Of a DNA stretch of 64,000 nt, positions 36,801 to 50,147 are shown in pieces. The position numbers and the translations under genes are program-made. The notes under the pieces were generated by a model. The model saw nothing but the letters and a program-made list of their open reading frames with translations. It was not told where the DNA came from and searched no databases. Source of the stretch: Rotaria sp. Silwood1 (lineage: Eukaryota; Rotifera; Eurotatoria; Philodinida; Philodinidae); assembly GCA_905250075.1 (NCBI GenBank), contig CAJNOP010000862.1, positions 1 to 64,000 on the forward strand, written 5' to 3'. Within the stretch, counting starts at the first letter, position 1. Each line of letters begins with the position of its first letter.

Positions 36801-39249
36801 AACACCTAACCTACAACATTTAGTTGTTTGCATAAAAGAAAGGTCATACATTAAGCATGCGTTCTCATCATGATATAATATGAACAAATAAATGAGGAAA
36901 AAAAAAAAAAGAAGATACGCTCATAAGATGAACTATTGACCGCTATAAAATCATATATATGTTTTTCTTAATATCGAACTATTTCTTCTTCTTTGAAATG
37001 AAACATAAAAAAGAAAAAAATAGAAACCTTGATAAAGAAAAAAAATCTTTTCCATGATTATATCATGCATCGATCACGCGTTGCCCGTTCGATACTTTGT
37101 TTTTTCTTTTTTTTTTTTCTTTGTGTGTGTTTCATTGACTTTTTTTTTTTTTTTTACTATAAAAAGTGTAATATATACATAGCTATTTTTAAATATTGAA
37201 TTACTATTTTGTCTTATATTATAGACAAATGATAAATTTATGATATAAAAAAAAAAAAAGTTCAATTTTTTTTATTTTAGGAAGATTTAAATAATTTAAC
37301 AAAATCTCCTTTACTTATTAATAAACAACATATTGATTTATCATTATTACATGATTCAAAAATGGCTAATATACTTATACAACAACAAACACATCGTACA
37401 CCAAATATAAATATAAATCGATCATCAACATCACAAAAAAAAGATACATCAATATTAATGAGACATTCAGTTGATGATAGATTATTTTTTCATGATTCAA
37501 CAAGATTAATAAATTTTTTAACACGTTTTGCATCTGAACCTCAAATATCAAAATATAATATACAAACAACAAATACAAATGGACAATTTAATAATTCATT
37601 AAAAGATTATACATTATCATTACCTATAACAAATACATGTTTAAAATTAAATGAACAAGATAAAGATGATATTGATTTTGATGATATAATTATATTTAAC
37701 TGTGATAAAATTCAACCGGTATCAATCTCTACAACAGAAAATATTACTAATGATAGTATAGATAATATAAATTCATCTATTATTACAAATCATTCAGTAG
37801 AAGAAATTATAATAATTAATGATGATTTAAATTTAAATGATGAATTAATAGATATAAAAATAAATGATGATACAGTAAGTTTACAAATCAATGATGATTT
37901 AATAAATTCACAAATACATGAAGATATTCTACTTGAAACAAATTTATCTATTAATGATAATGATTTACCTTGTGAACGTCATTTTCGTCGACGAAGAAGA
38001 CGTTCATCATTAACAAAAACTTCAATATCACTTGATGAAACTCAAGCAATAAATGATCTTATTGAAAAAATTAATATTAATAAAGAATCAACACAAAATA
38101 ATAATAATAATGAAAAATTAAAAGAAAATGAAGAGAAACAAAATACAAATCCTATTGAAATAAAAACTTCAGAAAATCAACAATCTAATCAAACAAACGA
38201 TGATACAGAAAAATCAGATTCAGTCAGTCGATATCGAGGCAGAAGTAAGATAATCGAATCAAAAGAATATTCCCATATATCATTTATTTATTCCTCTAGG
38301 ATTACGACAACGATTTTATCGTCGTGCAGCTGCATCATCATCATCATCATCACAAGAGATTACATCAAAAATTTCATCAGATTTTTATTTACCTAATGAC
38401 GCATTAAATATTGAAACACCTAAAACTTCTTCTCAAATTTCATCAAAACCAGTTATTATGTCACCTAATTCATCAAATTTAAATACACCAACCGGTGGTC
38501 TTAAACGTACACGTTCAACTGTTTCAACAAAAAAAAATGTTCATTTTGCTGATTCTATTGGTCGTGAATTAGCACAAGTGCAATATATACAAACATCAAT
38601 AAATGATGATTCAAAAGAATTATCATTTTTATTAAATACATCATTTTTATCATCATCACCACCAACATTTACAAAAAATAATCTCTATTTACCAACAACA
38701 TCTTATGTAGAACATAAACCATGGTCATTTGATGTTATTGTTAAACCAAATAAACAAATAAATGATAAATCATGTTTAAAAAGATTTTTTTGTTTATTTC
38801 GTCAACCTGATTCTGAACATCCCGATATATATTTACATGAAATATGGAAATATCAAATAAAATTAGAACATGCTGATATACCATTACAATATTGTTCAAC
38901 CGGTGAACAACAACTTATTGGAACATTATGGGTAACAAATATTAATTTTAAAAAAAATGTTTCTATTAAATATACATTTAATCAATGGTTAAATATATAT
39001 GAAATTGAAGCTCAATATTGTCGTCATTCAAATGATTTTCGTAATTTAGATCAATTTCAATTTATAGTTAATATACCAAAAGATGTTGATCGAATTGATT
39101 TTGTTTTACATTATTGTGTTAATGGATATGAATATTGGGATAATAATAATGGAAGAAATTATCAATTACAAACAGAATTAGCACAAACAACATCAACAAC
39201 AATTTCATTACCACATGATTGTGATTTTAATGAAATGAGATTTTATTGA
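33871..39249 (+). CDS. Protein phosphatase 1 glycogen-targeting subunit (PPP1R3-like, CBM21)
   Basis: Four exons: 33871-34035, 34128-34328, 37281-38244, 38300-39249; about 759 residues. Near the C terminus a PP1-binding RVxF-type motif (KKNVHFADSIG) is followed by a carbohydrate-binding CBM21 domain (GTLWVTNINFKKNVSIKYTF, then WLNIYEIEAQYC). This pairing defines subunits that dock PP1 on glycogen and activate glycogen synthase. Exon 2 encodes a hydrophobic stretch (~residues 76-100: VVFALIFMSMLNITARIICF) that could be a membrane anchor; in vertebrate PPP1R3A the anchor is C-terminal. The ~320-residue exon 3 is low complexity, Asn/Asp/Ile-rich. An acceptor-like taatag directly precedes the ATG. 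Confidence 0.9.
34329..37280 (+). other. Large intron of the PPP1R3-like gene
   Basis: 2.95 kb, bounded by GAA|GTAAGT and TTTTAG|GAAGAT. Contains a poly-G tract (35680-35696), a (CT)n microsatellite (about 36413-36430) and many poly-T runs. A 100-codon minus-strand frame at 35111-35413 has no recognisable features and is probably chance. The (CT)n and AAAG/TTTC tracts could be regulatory, but nothing shows that directly. Confidence 0.7.
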
Positions 39250-42200
39250 AACAAAATGAAGAAGACTAAATAATGAAAACTTTTATTTCCTTTTTTTTTT
39301 TTCAAAAAAAAGCAAAAAGAAAATATTAGCAAGATAAATTACGTCTTTTTCTGTTATATTTATATGTATAGTGTATGAAAACAACAAATAGAGTGTATTT
39401 GTATATGTATGTATGCATAGAGATCGGAGTTGTCTTTCATTTTTCTCTTATGTATATTTTCTTTTTTTTTCTTTTTTTCTCTTCATTATATTGCTTTTTA
39501 GTCGATGCTTGGAATGTCAATCGTGTGACTACAACAAGAGAGAGATGTATATCAAATTCGATTTTCATTTCTTCTTATGTAGCTGGTAGATATTTTTTAA
39601 CAAAAAATAAACATATTGAAATGAAATATGTGTATATATCGCATATTATTTATTTTTTTTTTTATTCTTACAGTATATTACCCTTAATGTACTATGTTAA
39701 AATATATTAATCGAATAGACATAAGTTTTTTTTCATCATAGCATTTTAAAGTGTTCTTTTTTTTCAAAAAAACAAATTCATTGTAATCTCTTTTACTATA
39801 GGTCGAATATGTTGTTTAACTCTGTTTTTTTTTGTTTCTCGAAATATAATTTTAAATAAAAAAAAAACAAGAGCAATTTAGTCGACCATTAAATCAATGA
39901 AATATGATATAACAACATTTGTAATGGACCATAACAACAAGGGAAAAATATATCATATTAGGCTGAATGATATTTATTGATGTTTAAAACATAGAAGAGA
40001 AGTGTGTTATTGATAAGATTTATAAGATTAAATTTCATATCTATACTTTTTATTATTTAAAAGCAATGAATAATATACAAGAAGTTTTAAAATTTATAAC
40101 TTTGTAAATATCTAATAAATATTTTACAATGTTGTTTTTCATGGTGATGACAGAGTCATTTATCAACATATTATATTTGACAGAAAAATTATAGGAAATC
40201 CATATTATTTATCAAAGTCAGAGATTAGCCGATAGTTATATCCAGATTCCAAATGATATACTAGTTAAGATCAAATATTCATAGTTGAACTTTATTATGA
40301 TTGTTAAATCAATATTTTACCTTGAATAAACAAATAAAATTCATGTTATTTTTTTCTTATACAATCATTGGTTTTATTAAGTAATCTGAATTTTACAAAA
40401 AAAAAGCTTCTGTTTATTAAATGAATCCATATAAATAAGAAAACAAGGTGTATGTTTTTTTTCATTGCATATAATTGACACAATTCCTATTGGACTTTGA
40501 AAATAAATTAAAATATTTCATTTACATGAAATTCTGCTTTTGAGCTTTGATATGTACCCAGCACTAAGGTTATCCTGTAGATGGCAATTGAAATACTTTG
40601 TTATATATTTTTAATAAGTTTTATATTTCTTATAAGATAAAATATAAATCAACTTAGAGAGAAAATATATAATCAAAAATATTCGATAACAATTCAAATA
40701 TTCTTAAATTATCGAAGAGAAACTTTTAAAATTTCGTTTTATACAAATGTTTTTTTAAACTTAACTATAGGAAAACATAATGATTCATTCAAATAGAGAA
40801 ATATTTGTATGATTCATGTTTTTGATCATATTATGAAACACACAAGGGAATTTTACCAGATGACGAGTCTTATCACATATTATGTAAGACTAGACATACA
40901 CAAAAGTACTATTTGGATATTTGGTTTAATGTAATTTTGATAAGAAGATATTAAAAGAAACTAATATTGTAAACAGAATTTGTGATATGTGCCTTCTTCA
41001 AATGAACTTTATATGTAATATATTATATATTGGAATTAAAAGTGTCGATTTTTTTCAAGAAATTTGTGACATATGTATAAATATTTTTCATATAATTATT
41101 AAATTTGTTATTGAAGTAGATTCTAATTGAACTTATTATTAACTAGTAACAATCAGCAAACTCTTAGTTATATTAAAGTACTATGAAAATTTTGTCAAAC
41201 TTTGTTAAAAATTACAATTTCATGTTAAAAAAAAAGCATTTATTAATATTTGCTAGATGATATAAATCTATACATATTTTTATTTCTTATCTTTATTATG
41301 ATATGTATATGAAACAAGATCAATACTCAGATTAAAAAAAAAAAAAAGTCAAATGTAAGAACTTGCAAATAAGACAATATTATATAAAAATCAAACATTA
41401 TGTTCTACTTTATAAAATTTTTCAAAGATCTTATCATTACATAAATTTATACATCTCTACCGTATCCAAAATATAGACTTATGAAATTTCACATATTTTT
41501 TTAACATTAGTCTTTATTTAATAGTATATTCGAAGAGGAGCAAAATAATTTTTTTTTGTAAAACTTATCATCTTTGAAAAATAACAATAGAAATCATTAT
41601 TTTTTATTTTTCATACTTTACAAAATAATGTATGATCATGTCTATTGATTAATTTATGAAGGGTCAGACAGGTATGATGTCTTTTATCTATCTAACCTTA
41701 ATAAATAAATCGATAGACACGGTAAATATGTGCTTTTCGTCGACCATGAAAAAGTACATTGCTTTAGTCATATGAAATTAGAAAACGAAAAACATAATGG
41801 TTATTATACAAAAACATTCAAATGTGATCAATTTCACAAGACTACTTTACTCATCGAATATTGCCTCGAGCAAGACAAACAAAAAAAAATGTAGAATTTC
41901 ATGGTCTATAGATTTCAACCTTATGAAAGGTGTATGTAATTTTAAAATCAATCAGTCGACATGGTCTCTATTTATTTTTTTATTGTGTTTAATTAGATAA
42001 ATACAGTTTAAATGAGTTTCTGTTTTTTTTTTTTTATTACTCGATCTTTTTGATCACCTGCAAAAAAAAATAAACATTATAATAAACTCAACTTAGATGT
42101 TAATTATTATATTATGTCTATTTTTAACTTAAAAAATAAATGTATTCACCATATTTTAATACGTCTGAGTTGTAATTATGATAATGAAGCCTATTTTACT

Positions 42201-43115
42201 TTAGTATTCATGCTGTAAAGAAGGTCAATAGGAACAAACTTTAAATCAATAAAACAAAAAAAAAATAAATCGTTGAAGCTACATTTATTTAATTTAAATG
42301 AAGATATCTTTTATATGATGATAAAAATCATTTGTACACTAGAACATAGTCGTCCTTTAAATATCAATTTTCTTCTAATATCTGAGAATTAATTACAAAA
42401 CTAATTTTGATATTCGTACATTCTTATTAAGATCTAGTTAAGACTAGAAAAAGTTATTGTACAACTCGGCTTTCAAATTTCATTTTTTATAAGAATGAAA
42501 TTCTCTATTGAATTTAATAAGACAGCATCAGATATCTATTAACAACACAAATTGTGAACTGATACCATGAATAGGTCAACTCGGCTTAGACAGGTACCCC
42601 AAAAATATTAGCCTTTAATATGCTAATTTTCAAAAAAAAATAGAAGAGGTGTGTATTTTCAATTTTAAGTCTAATAATTGAAGTTTATATATAGCTCATG
42701 CGAAAGTATCCTCAATTGATCTTTACTATCATTTATCATATTTGATAGTATAGAATATAATATATGCTAGTGTCGGCATTGTATGTTTTTCTTCTATCAA
42801 AGAACAGTATGACCTGAAAAAAAAAACATTGTGTTAAGGTAAGAGAAAGGAAGAGAAAAAAAAATATAGCATACGTATTAGTAAAGCAGACTGAAAATCA
42901 AAACATAGAACGAAAAGAAACAAATGATACGATGCTAATAATAGCATATAAGCTACTATACTATCAAATACGGTAATCGATAACAGAGACCGATTGGAAA
43001 TATTCATATGAATTACATACAAAATTTAATTATAAGACTTAAAATTGAAAAAATGCATTCATTATATTTTTTTTTGAGAGTATTATATAAAAATCTAATA
43101 CTTTGGACATTTGCT
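39250..43115. other. Gene-free AT-rich region
   Basis: 3.9 kb after the PPP1R3-like stop. The first ~500 bp is presumably 3'UTR with poly(T) tracts. No further gene, RNA or structured repeat recognised. Confidence 0.55.
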
Positions 43116-43119
43116 TTAA

Positions 43120-43975
43120 GGGCCCCCCTCAGAAAATCCATTTTTTGGAAAAGTAATCGAAGTCGAGTTTTTATCATAGGAAGATGCAGCGAAGTTTCCT
43201 CTTTCAGAATATATATAAATTTCTAAAAAAAGGTCAAATTTTTATAGACCTTCGTAGGAGATTTCCACCTCAGTACCCGGTTTTTGTTATTTTTGGGAAG
43301 ACTACTTTTTTAATTCTATCAGCATGAAATAAACATTCTTATATCATATAGTACGACCTGTAGTGCTAGCTTACTCCATCTATTGCGTGCTTTCAAAAAT
43401 TCCACATCAATATTATCAATATACCATTATTGCCTGCATTTGAATGAAAATCCCATTTCTAAAACTTCGTTGGCGCTTTTCTCAGAATATGGTTTCTTAG
43501 CAGGAAAATTGAAATCACTCCGTCCCGGACCTGGATATTATTCAATATTTTTTTTTGTTTTAAAGCTCTGAATCAGGGCTAACTTTTCATCAGACGGATT
43601 TTTGATACATTTCTTCTGGGCTGATAAACGTGGAATTTATTGTCGCTCAAGTGACATGTTTTTGCAGACCTGCCCAGTAAAATGGTCATAAAAAATGAAT
43701 GGAAAGGAATTTCAAAAATCCATGTGATGAAAAGTTGCGCACAGAGACTAGCTTTAATTTGACGCCATCCCGAGCTCTCTAGCCTTTACTACGACTGAGT
43801 GATTCCTATTTTCCTGGGAGGTATGAAAACAGGCCGTAAGTTCGATCTACTCGGGTGTATCGAGCTGAAATTTTTATCACAAGCATATCTCACCAGGACC
43901 ACTTGTTCCTGAAAGTTTCAGCCCAAATGGTCTATCTTAGGTGAGAAATCGTTTCTGAGGGGGGGGGGGGTTCCC
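43120..43975. mobile_element. TTAA-flanked element with GGG..CCC ends (856 bp)
   Basis: Flanked by TTAA on both sides (43116-43119 and 43976-43979). Termini are inverted repeats: GGGCCCCCCTCAGAAAA on the left, and the right end read in reverse is GGGAACCCC...CTCAGAAA. TTAA duplication is the signature of the piggyBac superfamily. The interior is non-coding and contains the word ttcagctcgat in reverse near 43860 and a variant near 43915. Confidence 0.6.
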
Positions 43976-44899
43976 TTAATCGAGTCGTAGACTGAACAAA
44001 CTCAATCTATTGATAGCATCAGTTCTCGATTTGGAAATGTTCGCATCATTTATAGATACTTAAAAATATCTATTAACAAATAGAACTATCGATTTGTTTA
44101 ATACACTCATAATTCTTGTCTTATTTTGATTTTTCTAATATTTTTCTTGTTTAAATATTTACTTAAAATAATTATTCTTATTCAAATGAAGATTGATTTA
44201 TAAATTAAATGTTCTGACTAACGATAATATTGAGCATGATGATTATTAGATATAATAAACAGGAAAAGAAATATCGTTACTCATAAATACCTGAACAACT
44301 TATTAATGATAAAATTTTGTCAAACAAGTCTATAGATGTAATAAAGAATGCAAAGAATTACATAAAAATCGACAAAAATAAAAAAAATGATAACACTGAA
44401 TAATTTTCATTAAAACCAAATGTTGAAAATAGTAGTAGATCTAGACTTGATAATTAGAATGTCTGATAGACATCAAAAATATAATATTTCTGTCGAAGTC
44501 TGTTAGTAATATTATACCATCATATGGATGAATTGCAAAATTATTGTATCGTCCTGTGAAAACAAATAATTCGATTTTGACAACGATGATTAGTGCATTC
44601 TATAATACTATATGAGAGAAGAAGACTTTGATAGTACGCGCCTTAATTCAATTTTTCAACGACATTTTGCCTTTTCTTCTTTGTAATAACAAACTATAGG
44701 CAATGCAGGATGAGGAACCGAAAAAGCATGATTTGCCCTAAATTATATTTAGCTTTTACACTTATACAGTGATAAAGTTGACAATTAGAGAATGTATATA
44801 ATTAGTGACCTTTTTTTTTGTGAATTTATTAACTTGTGAGGTACAAGTTAAGATTAGTTCGCATGACAATTGATAACTTCTTAAATATAGAAGTTAAAT

Positions 44900-45240
44900 A
44901 ATAATTATGTATCTATTTTAGCTTTAATTGTTAGGCGATTACGCATATAATAATCTTGCGTGACATTTTCACACTTTTTTTTCCTCTTTTGTACGAAGGA
45001 CAAAGTTTTTGATCCTGATATTTTTTGATTACAACGAGTGGATAAAACGATCCAAATTTCAGCTCAATCTGCCATACTTTAAGGAAGTTCTACATCAAAC
45101 AAAATAAAAAATCTCGCGTGTTTTTATCTCCCCCCCTTCATTGACTTTCAATCAATACAAATCCGATCAATTTTAGACGCGTCATTAAATGTCAAACTCG
45201 TTTTTAATCTCGCGTGACAGAAATTCGAGGATTGACTGTA
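44900..45240. repeat. Possible degraded repeat containing cagctcaatc word
   Basis: A GC-richer patch with tctcgcgtg words at about 45112, 45210 and related cttgcgtgaca at 44955, a C-run at 45130, and the atttcagctcaatctg word near 45057. It resembles the neighbouring elements but I cannot define its ends. Confidence 0.35.
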
Positions 45241-45718
45241 CACATTTTTCTAGATATTTATACATAAGTTTGGCGTAGACATTTTTCTTTTGTTTTCACT
45301 GTTTTTGAACTGTAGCAGCTCTAATTTGGGTAATTTTTGAAGAAAAAAAAATTCATAAGAAGAATTATAGAAATGAATTTCCTCATTAATAACATTCGCC
45401 AAGAACGCTTCACAAAAATAAATCGTCAAAGTTATAGAACATAATCTACATAAGACGCTTAATTTTAAAAGAAGTTTTTTTTTTTTACAGACAACAACAT
45501 ATTATATTTTACTGAAAAGTCAATGCACCTTTATTATTAAATTGAACGTATTCGAGATTCAAAAGACCACATTTCTAATTGTTAGAAACATGCTTCTTAG
45601 TTCATACATATGGGTCCTCTAGCTGAGAATGCATTTTCTTTAGGGTAGAAAAATATCTTTCAGAGTAGATCTTAAGCAATACTACAAATCGCGACATGCC
45701 GATTCAAAGGAACTTTAA

Positions 45719-46178
45719 GGGTCCCCCCGCCTTTCCTCACTCAAAATTTTTGTTTTTTAGTAGGAAAAGTACTGTTTCGTCCCCGTTTCTCCGGTATGGT
45801 AAGAGAGATCGAGCTGAAACTTTTTCTTACATATTCTACTCACCATTTGGGATGAGTATTTTTTTTCTTTTCAAGAATTATTGCTCGGGTGATTTTAGGC
45901 AGCTTTTACAAAATTTGCTAGAGGAACAAACACAAGCGTTTTTTAGGGTAGGCTCAGTATTTTGACTTTTTTTATTGAAACAACAAAAGCTAAAAAGAAA
46001 ATATGCATCCTAAACAGTGTCTACTACCCGTAAAAAAATTTTCAGCTCAATCGAACATACCGTTTTCGAGAAACGCGGGCGAAAACTAGGGTCATTTTTC
46101 GACATTGTGATCCTATTATCTCATAGAAGACAGCATCAGGGAATTTTGAATCTATGACATCCCGGAAAGGTGGGACCC
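45719..46178. mobile_element. TTAA-flanked element with GGGTCCC ends (460 bp)
   Basis: Flanked by TTAA (45715-45718 and 46179-46182). Left end GGGTCCCCCCGCCTTTCC; right end in reverse GGGTCCCACCTTTCCGGG, an imperfect inverted repeat. No transposase. It shares the terminal GGG and TTAA target with 43120-43975 but not the overall sequence. Read as a second piggyBac-like non-autonomous element. Confidence 0.62.
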
Positions 46179-46934
46179 TTAACTATACATCTCAAAGTTC
46201 AAAATAGCCAGTTGACTTGAATCTAGAGTGAAGTAATATACTTTCAATTTAGAAAAATTATTAAATAGATTGAAATGTCATTTTAGTTGAATTAGCAAGA
46301 TCTAAATATCTTTATTTTCACTACTACTTACCTATAGGTATAATAGCGATCTATTATATTGTATAAGAAAAATATCATTATTACAAATTTAACTAAATTT
46401 CTAGTATCTGATTAATAATATTAGCCAGAGAATATTCACCATGTCCATAGTTTGATTTTTGTCTTGAATCAAAAAAAAATGTAAATTTATTATTCGCTCA
46501 TTGTCAAAAAAATGAAAAGAAGTGCAAATAAAATCATTTACTCATGATGTATTTCACAGAATAGAACTAAAAAAATATGCATTACTATTGAAAGTATAAA
46601 AGAAGATATATTTTCTGAAGGATATAATTTGACGACCTTAGCTCTTGTTAATTACTTAAAAACAAATACATCTTAAATTATTTAATGTTAACAAAATGAT
46701 GTTTTTTCTTTGTTCATAAAAATTTCAAAAAGAAAATTATTTTTATCCTAAGATATTAAATCTAAAGAGTTATTTATTTCAAAAAACAAAAAAAAAAAAA
46801 TCAAGGACAGAAATACAGACTAAATCAGTTTTGTTTTTTGTAATGGGAATATTAACGTGGGACAATGTTAATAATATTTGCCTTTTTCTTATTTGATCTT
46901 GTTCAAGATTCAATTGTCATTTTTTAAATAATGA

Positions 46935-47138
46935 TTATTCATCTTCATCATCAGTTTTTAAATGAAATTGTGGTTGAACATGTTTCCATAATTTGCCTTG
47001 ATTACGACGTTCAAATATATAATCTGTTGTTTTATTTATTAAACGTTCATAAGCAAATACACCAACAGCAATTGATAATACAATAGTTGCTGAACGACGA
47101 AAAAATATATTATAAACTGTTTTTGTAACTGATGACAT
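46935..47138 (-). CDS. UQCR10: Cytochrome bc1 complex subunit 9 (UQCR10/QCR9)
   Basis: Single exon, 67 residues, the usual length for the family (~60-65). An N-terminal segment with LFRR-type FFRRSATIVLSIAVGVFAYE leads into one transmembrane helix, then NQGKLWKHVQPQF, matching the conserved GKLWKHI motif. It is a small accessory subunit of mitochondrial respiratory complex III, embedded in the inner membrane near cytochrome c1. The acidic DDEDE tail is a minor extension. An acceptor-like ctag (AG at 47151-47150) sits 11 bases before the ATG. Confidence 0.95.
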   Translation of the reverse strand: MSSVTKTVYNIFFRRSATIVLSIAVGVFAYERLINKTTDYIFERRNQGKLWKHVQPQFHLKTDDEDE

Positions 47139-47814
47139 TGTAGAATTATCTAGAATATAATATTATTTTATTTTTTAAGATTGATAATAAATTATAAAGG
47201 ATTAATCTTTTAATTTCGAATAATTATTTTCAATCAGATCATATAAAATGTTAAGAGTCTATTGATCTTTTTTTTTTGAGAGACATCGTTATTTCGTTGG
47301 TTGTATAATCTATGGTTTCATATTTTTATCAAAAAGGTTATAATCTCTAAACACTTGATTTTTTTTCTTTAGTCTAAAAATTTTCGACACAATGAATATT
47401 TTTTTTTTTTCAAAAATTCAGAAAAAAAAAATTAAACATTGTGATAAGAAAAAATAATATAATTTTATAAGTACGCTTTACATTGACTTTATAAAACTTT
47501 CATTACTACTCTCATATATGTATGTATTCGAAATCTAGACAAAAAAAAATGAATTTTTCAATAATTTTTGTTTATAAATAAAAAAAAAACATAAGAATAT
47601 ACAATAAAGGATAAAAAAAAAACTGAATTGAAATATTTCTGAGCGCTTCCCATGAGTACGAAAAATCACACAAAAAAACTAAATCGAAACAATATATTTA
47701 ATTTTTTAAGTTAATTATGCTTTACAATTTAAACTGTTCTCTTTCATTGTTTAAAATATACAATAAAATTTTTTTGTTACTAATCTAATTCTCAGAAAAT
47801 TCAATATATATATA

Positions 47815-48514
47815 TTATCCATTTGTTCTTGGCCAAGCATCGAAACCAAAAAGTAAACCAATAATTAATGCAATACCACATATAATAGATAAAATACAAA
47901 GTATAAGTGCACGTTTATTAAGTTTATGAGAATCCATAACAAAACCATCACGAAATTTATTTTGTGCTTTACGTGCAAATGCAAATGCAAATAAACCTTA
48001 AAATAATAGAAAAAAAAATTATTCAATATTTAAAAGAATAAAAATTAAATTCTACCAAGTGGAAAAAATAGAATAATACATAATATTGCTAACCATCTCC
48101 AATCTGATGGACGACGTGGTGCTTGTGGATCAAATTTTTGACGACGATTAACTAATGTTGCTGAACTTTTTGAACTTGGTACACCACCAACTATTTGAGG
48201 ATTTGAACCACGTGTTCCTATTGTTGATTGACTTGAATATAATGGATTTGTTGGTCGAACTTGTGGATATTCTTTTTTTTTTTAAATAAAATTTTTATAT
48301 TCTATATTATATTCTTTTTTTTGAATTTACCTGCATATCTTGATATTCGACTTGGTACAGAACTTTGTGATCGTTGATCATTTTCATTTGTATATCGAAT
48401 AGGATAATATGTTTGATTTGTATTTATATTAGGACCATCGTCACCACTACCTCGAAGATCAATACGAATATCATTGAATGCCGATTGTTCATAATCACCC
48501 GTACCATGACGCAT
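47815..48514 (-). CDS. CD225/dispanin-type two-pass membrane protein
   Basis: Three exons on the minus strand: 48514-48331, 48271-48056, 47996-47815; 193 residues. Residues 1-~120 are polar and disordered. The C-terminal ~70 residues hold two hydrophobic segments (WLAILCIILFFPLGLFAFAF and ALILCILSIICGIALIIGLL) joined by a basic loop, ARKAQNKFRDGFVMDSHKLN. The FFPLG...A.KA...F..G pattern is that of the CD225/dispanin family (PRRT1, SynDIG, IFITM relatives), which act in membrane fusion and trafficking. I cannot pick a subfamily. The ATG directly follows an acceptor-like tttttag. Confidence 0.7.
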
Positions 48515-50139
48515 CTAAAAATTTAGATTTATTAAAATTAATTTTTTTTGTTGGATTTTTTTTTTTGAAATAGATGAAAAATATTAAGATTAGATCAAAG
48601 TATAGAGCGCTATCCTACTAGATTTATATTCTCATCGTGTAATAACCACCGGTTTTTTTCACTCTGCATTGATGACAAGTTAGATGAAGTTTTGTCGTCG
48701 TTGATGTTATTTTTCTATCAATAACAGAACAAAGAGAGAGAGAGACAGACAGACCTAGGATGTAGTGTAAAGTAAAATTCACTCGATCCCACGTGAATAA
48801 ATATAGAAAAATTAACGTATACCTACGCATTTGTCTCTCTTTTTTTTTTCTCTATCATCAGAAGAAAAAAAAAAAAAAAGAAGGAAAGTTATTTCTCCAA
48901 AAAAAAAAGAAAAACCTTTTCAATGTCGTCCTTCATCGTCAACTTCATTCTTCCTTGTTATGTGCGCATGTATGTAACATACATATAAAAACGCAAAGTT
49001 GAGTTTTTTTCATCAATGTTCTTTTCTGCTCTTCTATTTATAAAAATGGGGAGTAGTTGCAGCAGCAGCAGCAACAGCAGACGAAGGAGAATAAGAAAGA
49101 AAAAAAGAAAAAAGAAAAAAAAGAACGAAGAGATTGAAATTGTAATAGGTATGTTAAAGTCGTCATCAATGTTTCATTGAGACATGAGTTTCTTTTGAGA
49201 GAATGAAGGTCAAATTAACCAACAAAAAATAATAAAAAGAAAGAACATATGTTTATATTATATAATGAACATAGTTATACTATGTCAAATAGATATATCA
49301 AGTATTTATAAATTAGCATGACGAAACAAATAAAAAAAAGAAAATCTATATACATCATACATTTGTTATTTTTGGAAACGCATCAAATGAATCATTTTTA
49401 TGATTATAAAAAAAAAGAAAAGATGATTTATTGCACAAATTCGATGAGAAAAGTTGTGTGTATATGAAAGTTTTTTTTTTACTTGTTGTATTTATAATAA
49501 AAAAATTTTATATATTATAATTGATATAGAAGTCCTTGATTTTAAGGTAAAGAGAAAAGTAATTCATTATAACGTGATTTTTGAATTGAAATTTCAATAA
49601 TGATCAAATCTATTAACATGTTTTCTTTTTTTTTTGATTATAATTATTCATAGGTGATCGAATATTTTCATTCTAGGATAGATTTTTTTTTGTTTTCATA
49701 AGATTCTTATCTGAAAGAAGATGAATTTTTTGAATGCCACTTAGATGAAATATAATTAGTGTCTCATCTTCTATCGAATTCACATTTTACAAGGGGTGAA
49801 GATAAGACAAAAAAATTCGTAATTTACATGAAAAATACATGTAAAAAAGAAATTTTGATAGAATCTATTTGTTTTGAAGAATTCTCATTTTAATTCAAAA
49901 TTAAAGACAAACTTAATAGATTGATAAAGTTTTAAGATAGAATTCTTCATTTGAATAAATATTTTTAATCGAAGCTTTCATTATAATTTTCTCTCTTACA
50001 TTCAAATACTATATTCTAAAGATACGACATTCTATTAAAATCGATCTCGATTCAAATTGCATTAATTTTTCGATTCTATACTATAACCTTTTTGGAAGTT
50101 TCTCAATCAATGAAATTTCTAAATCAAAGTTCTATATCT
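48515..50139. other. Intergenic with GCA repeat and purine tracts
   Basis: No gene. Contains AAAG-rich tracts, a (GA)n run near 48730 and an imperfect (GCA)n tract at about 49058-49080. It lies upstream of the minus-strand CD225 gene, so part may be its promoter or leader. Confidence 0.5.
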
Positions 50140-50147
50140 CTGCTATG

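Noticed and set aside
37362..38396. A separate 344-codon gene starting at 37362
   Set aside because: The frame is open back to the acceptor at 37280 and joins through the 38244/38300 splice to the PP1-binding/CBM21 exon; the tail after 38244 is intron read-through.
48302..48830. Minus-strand 68-codon frame at 48624-48830 as an upstream exon of the CD225 gene
   Set aside because: The CD225 ATG directly follows an acceptor, but this frame lacks a matching donor and has no family resemblance.
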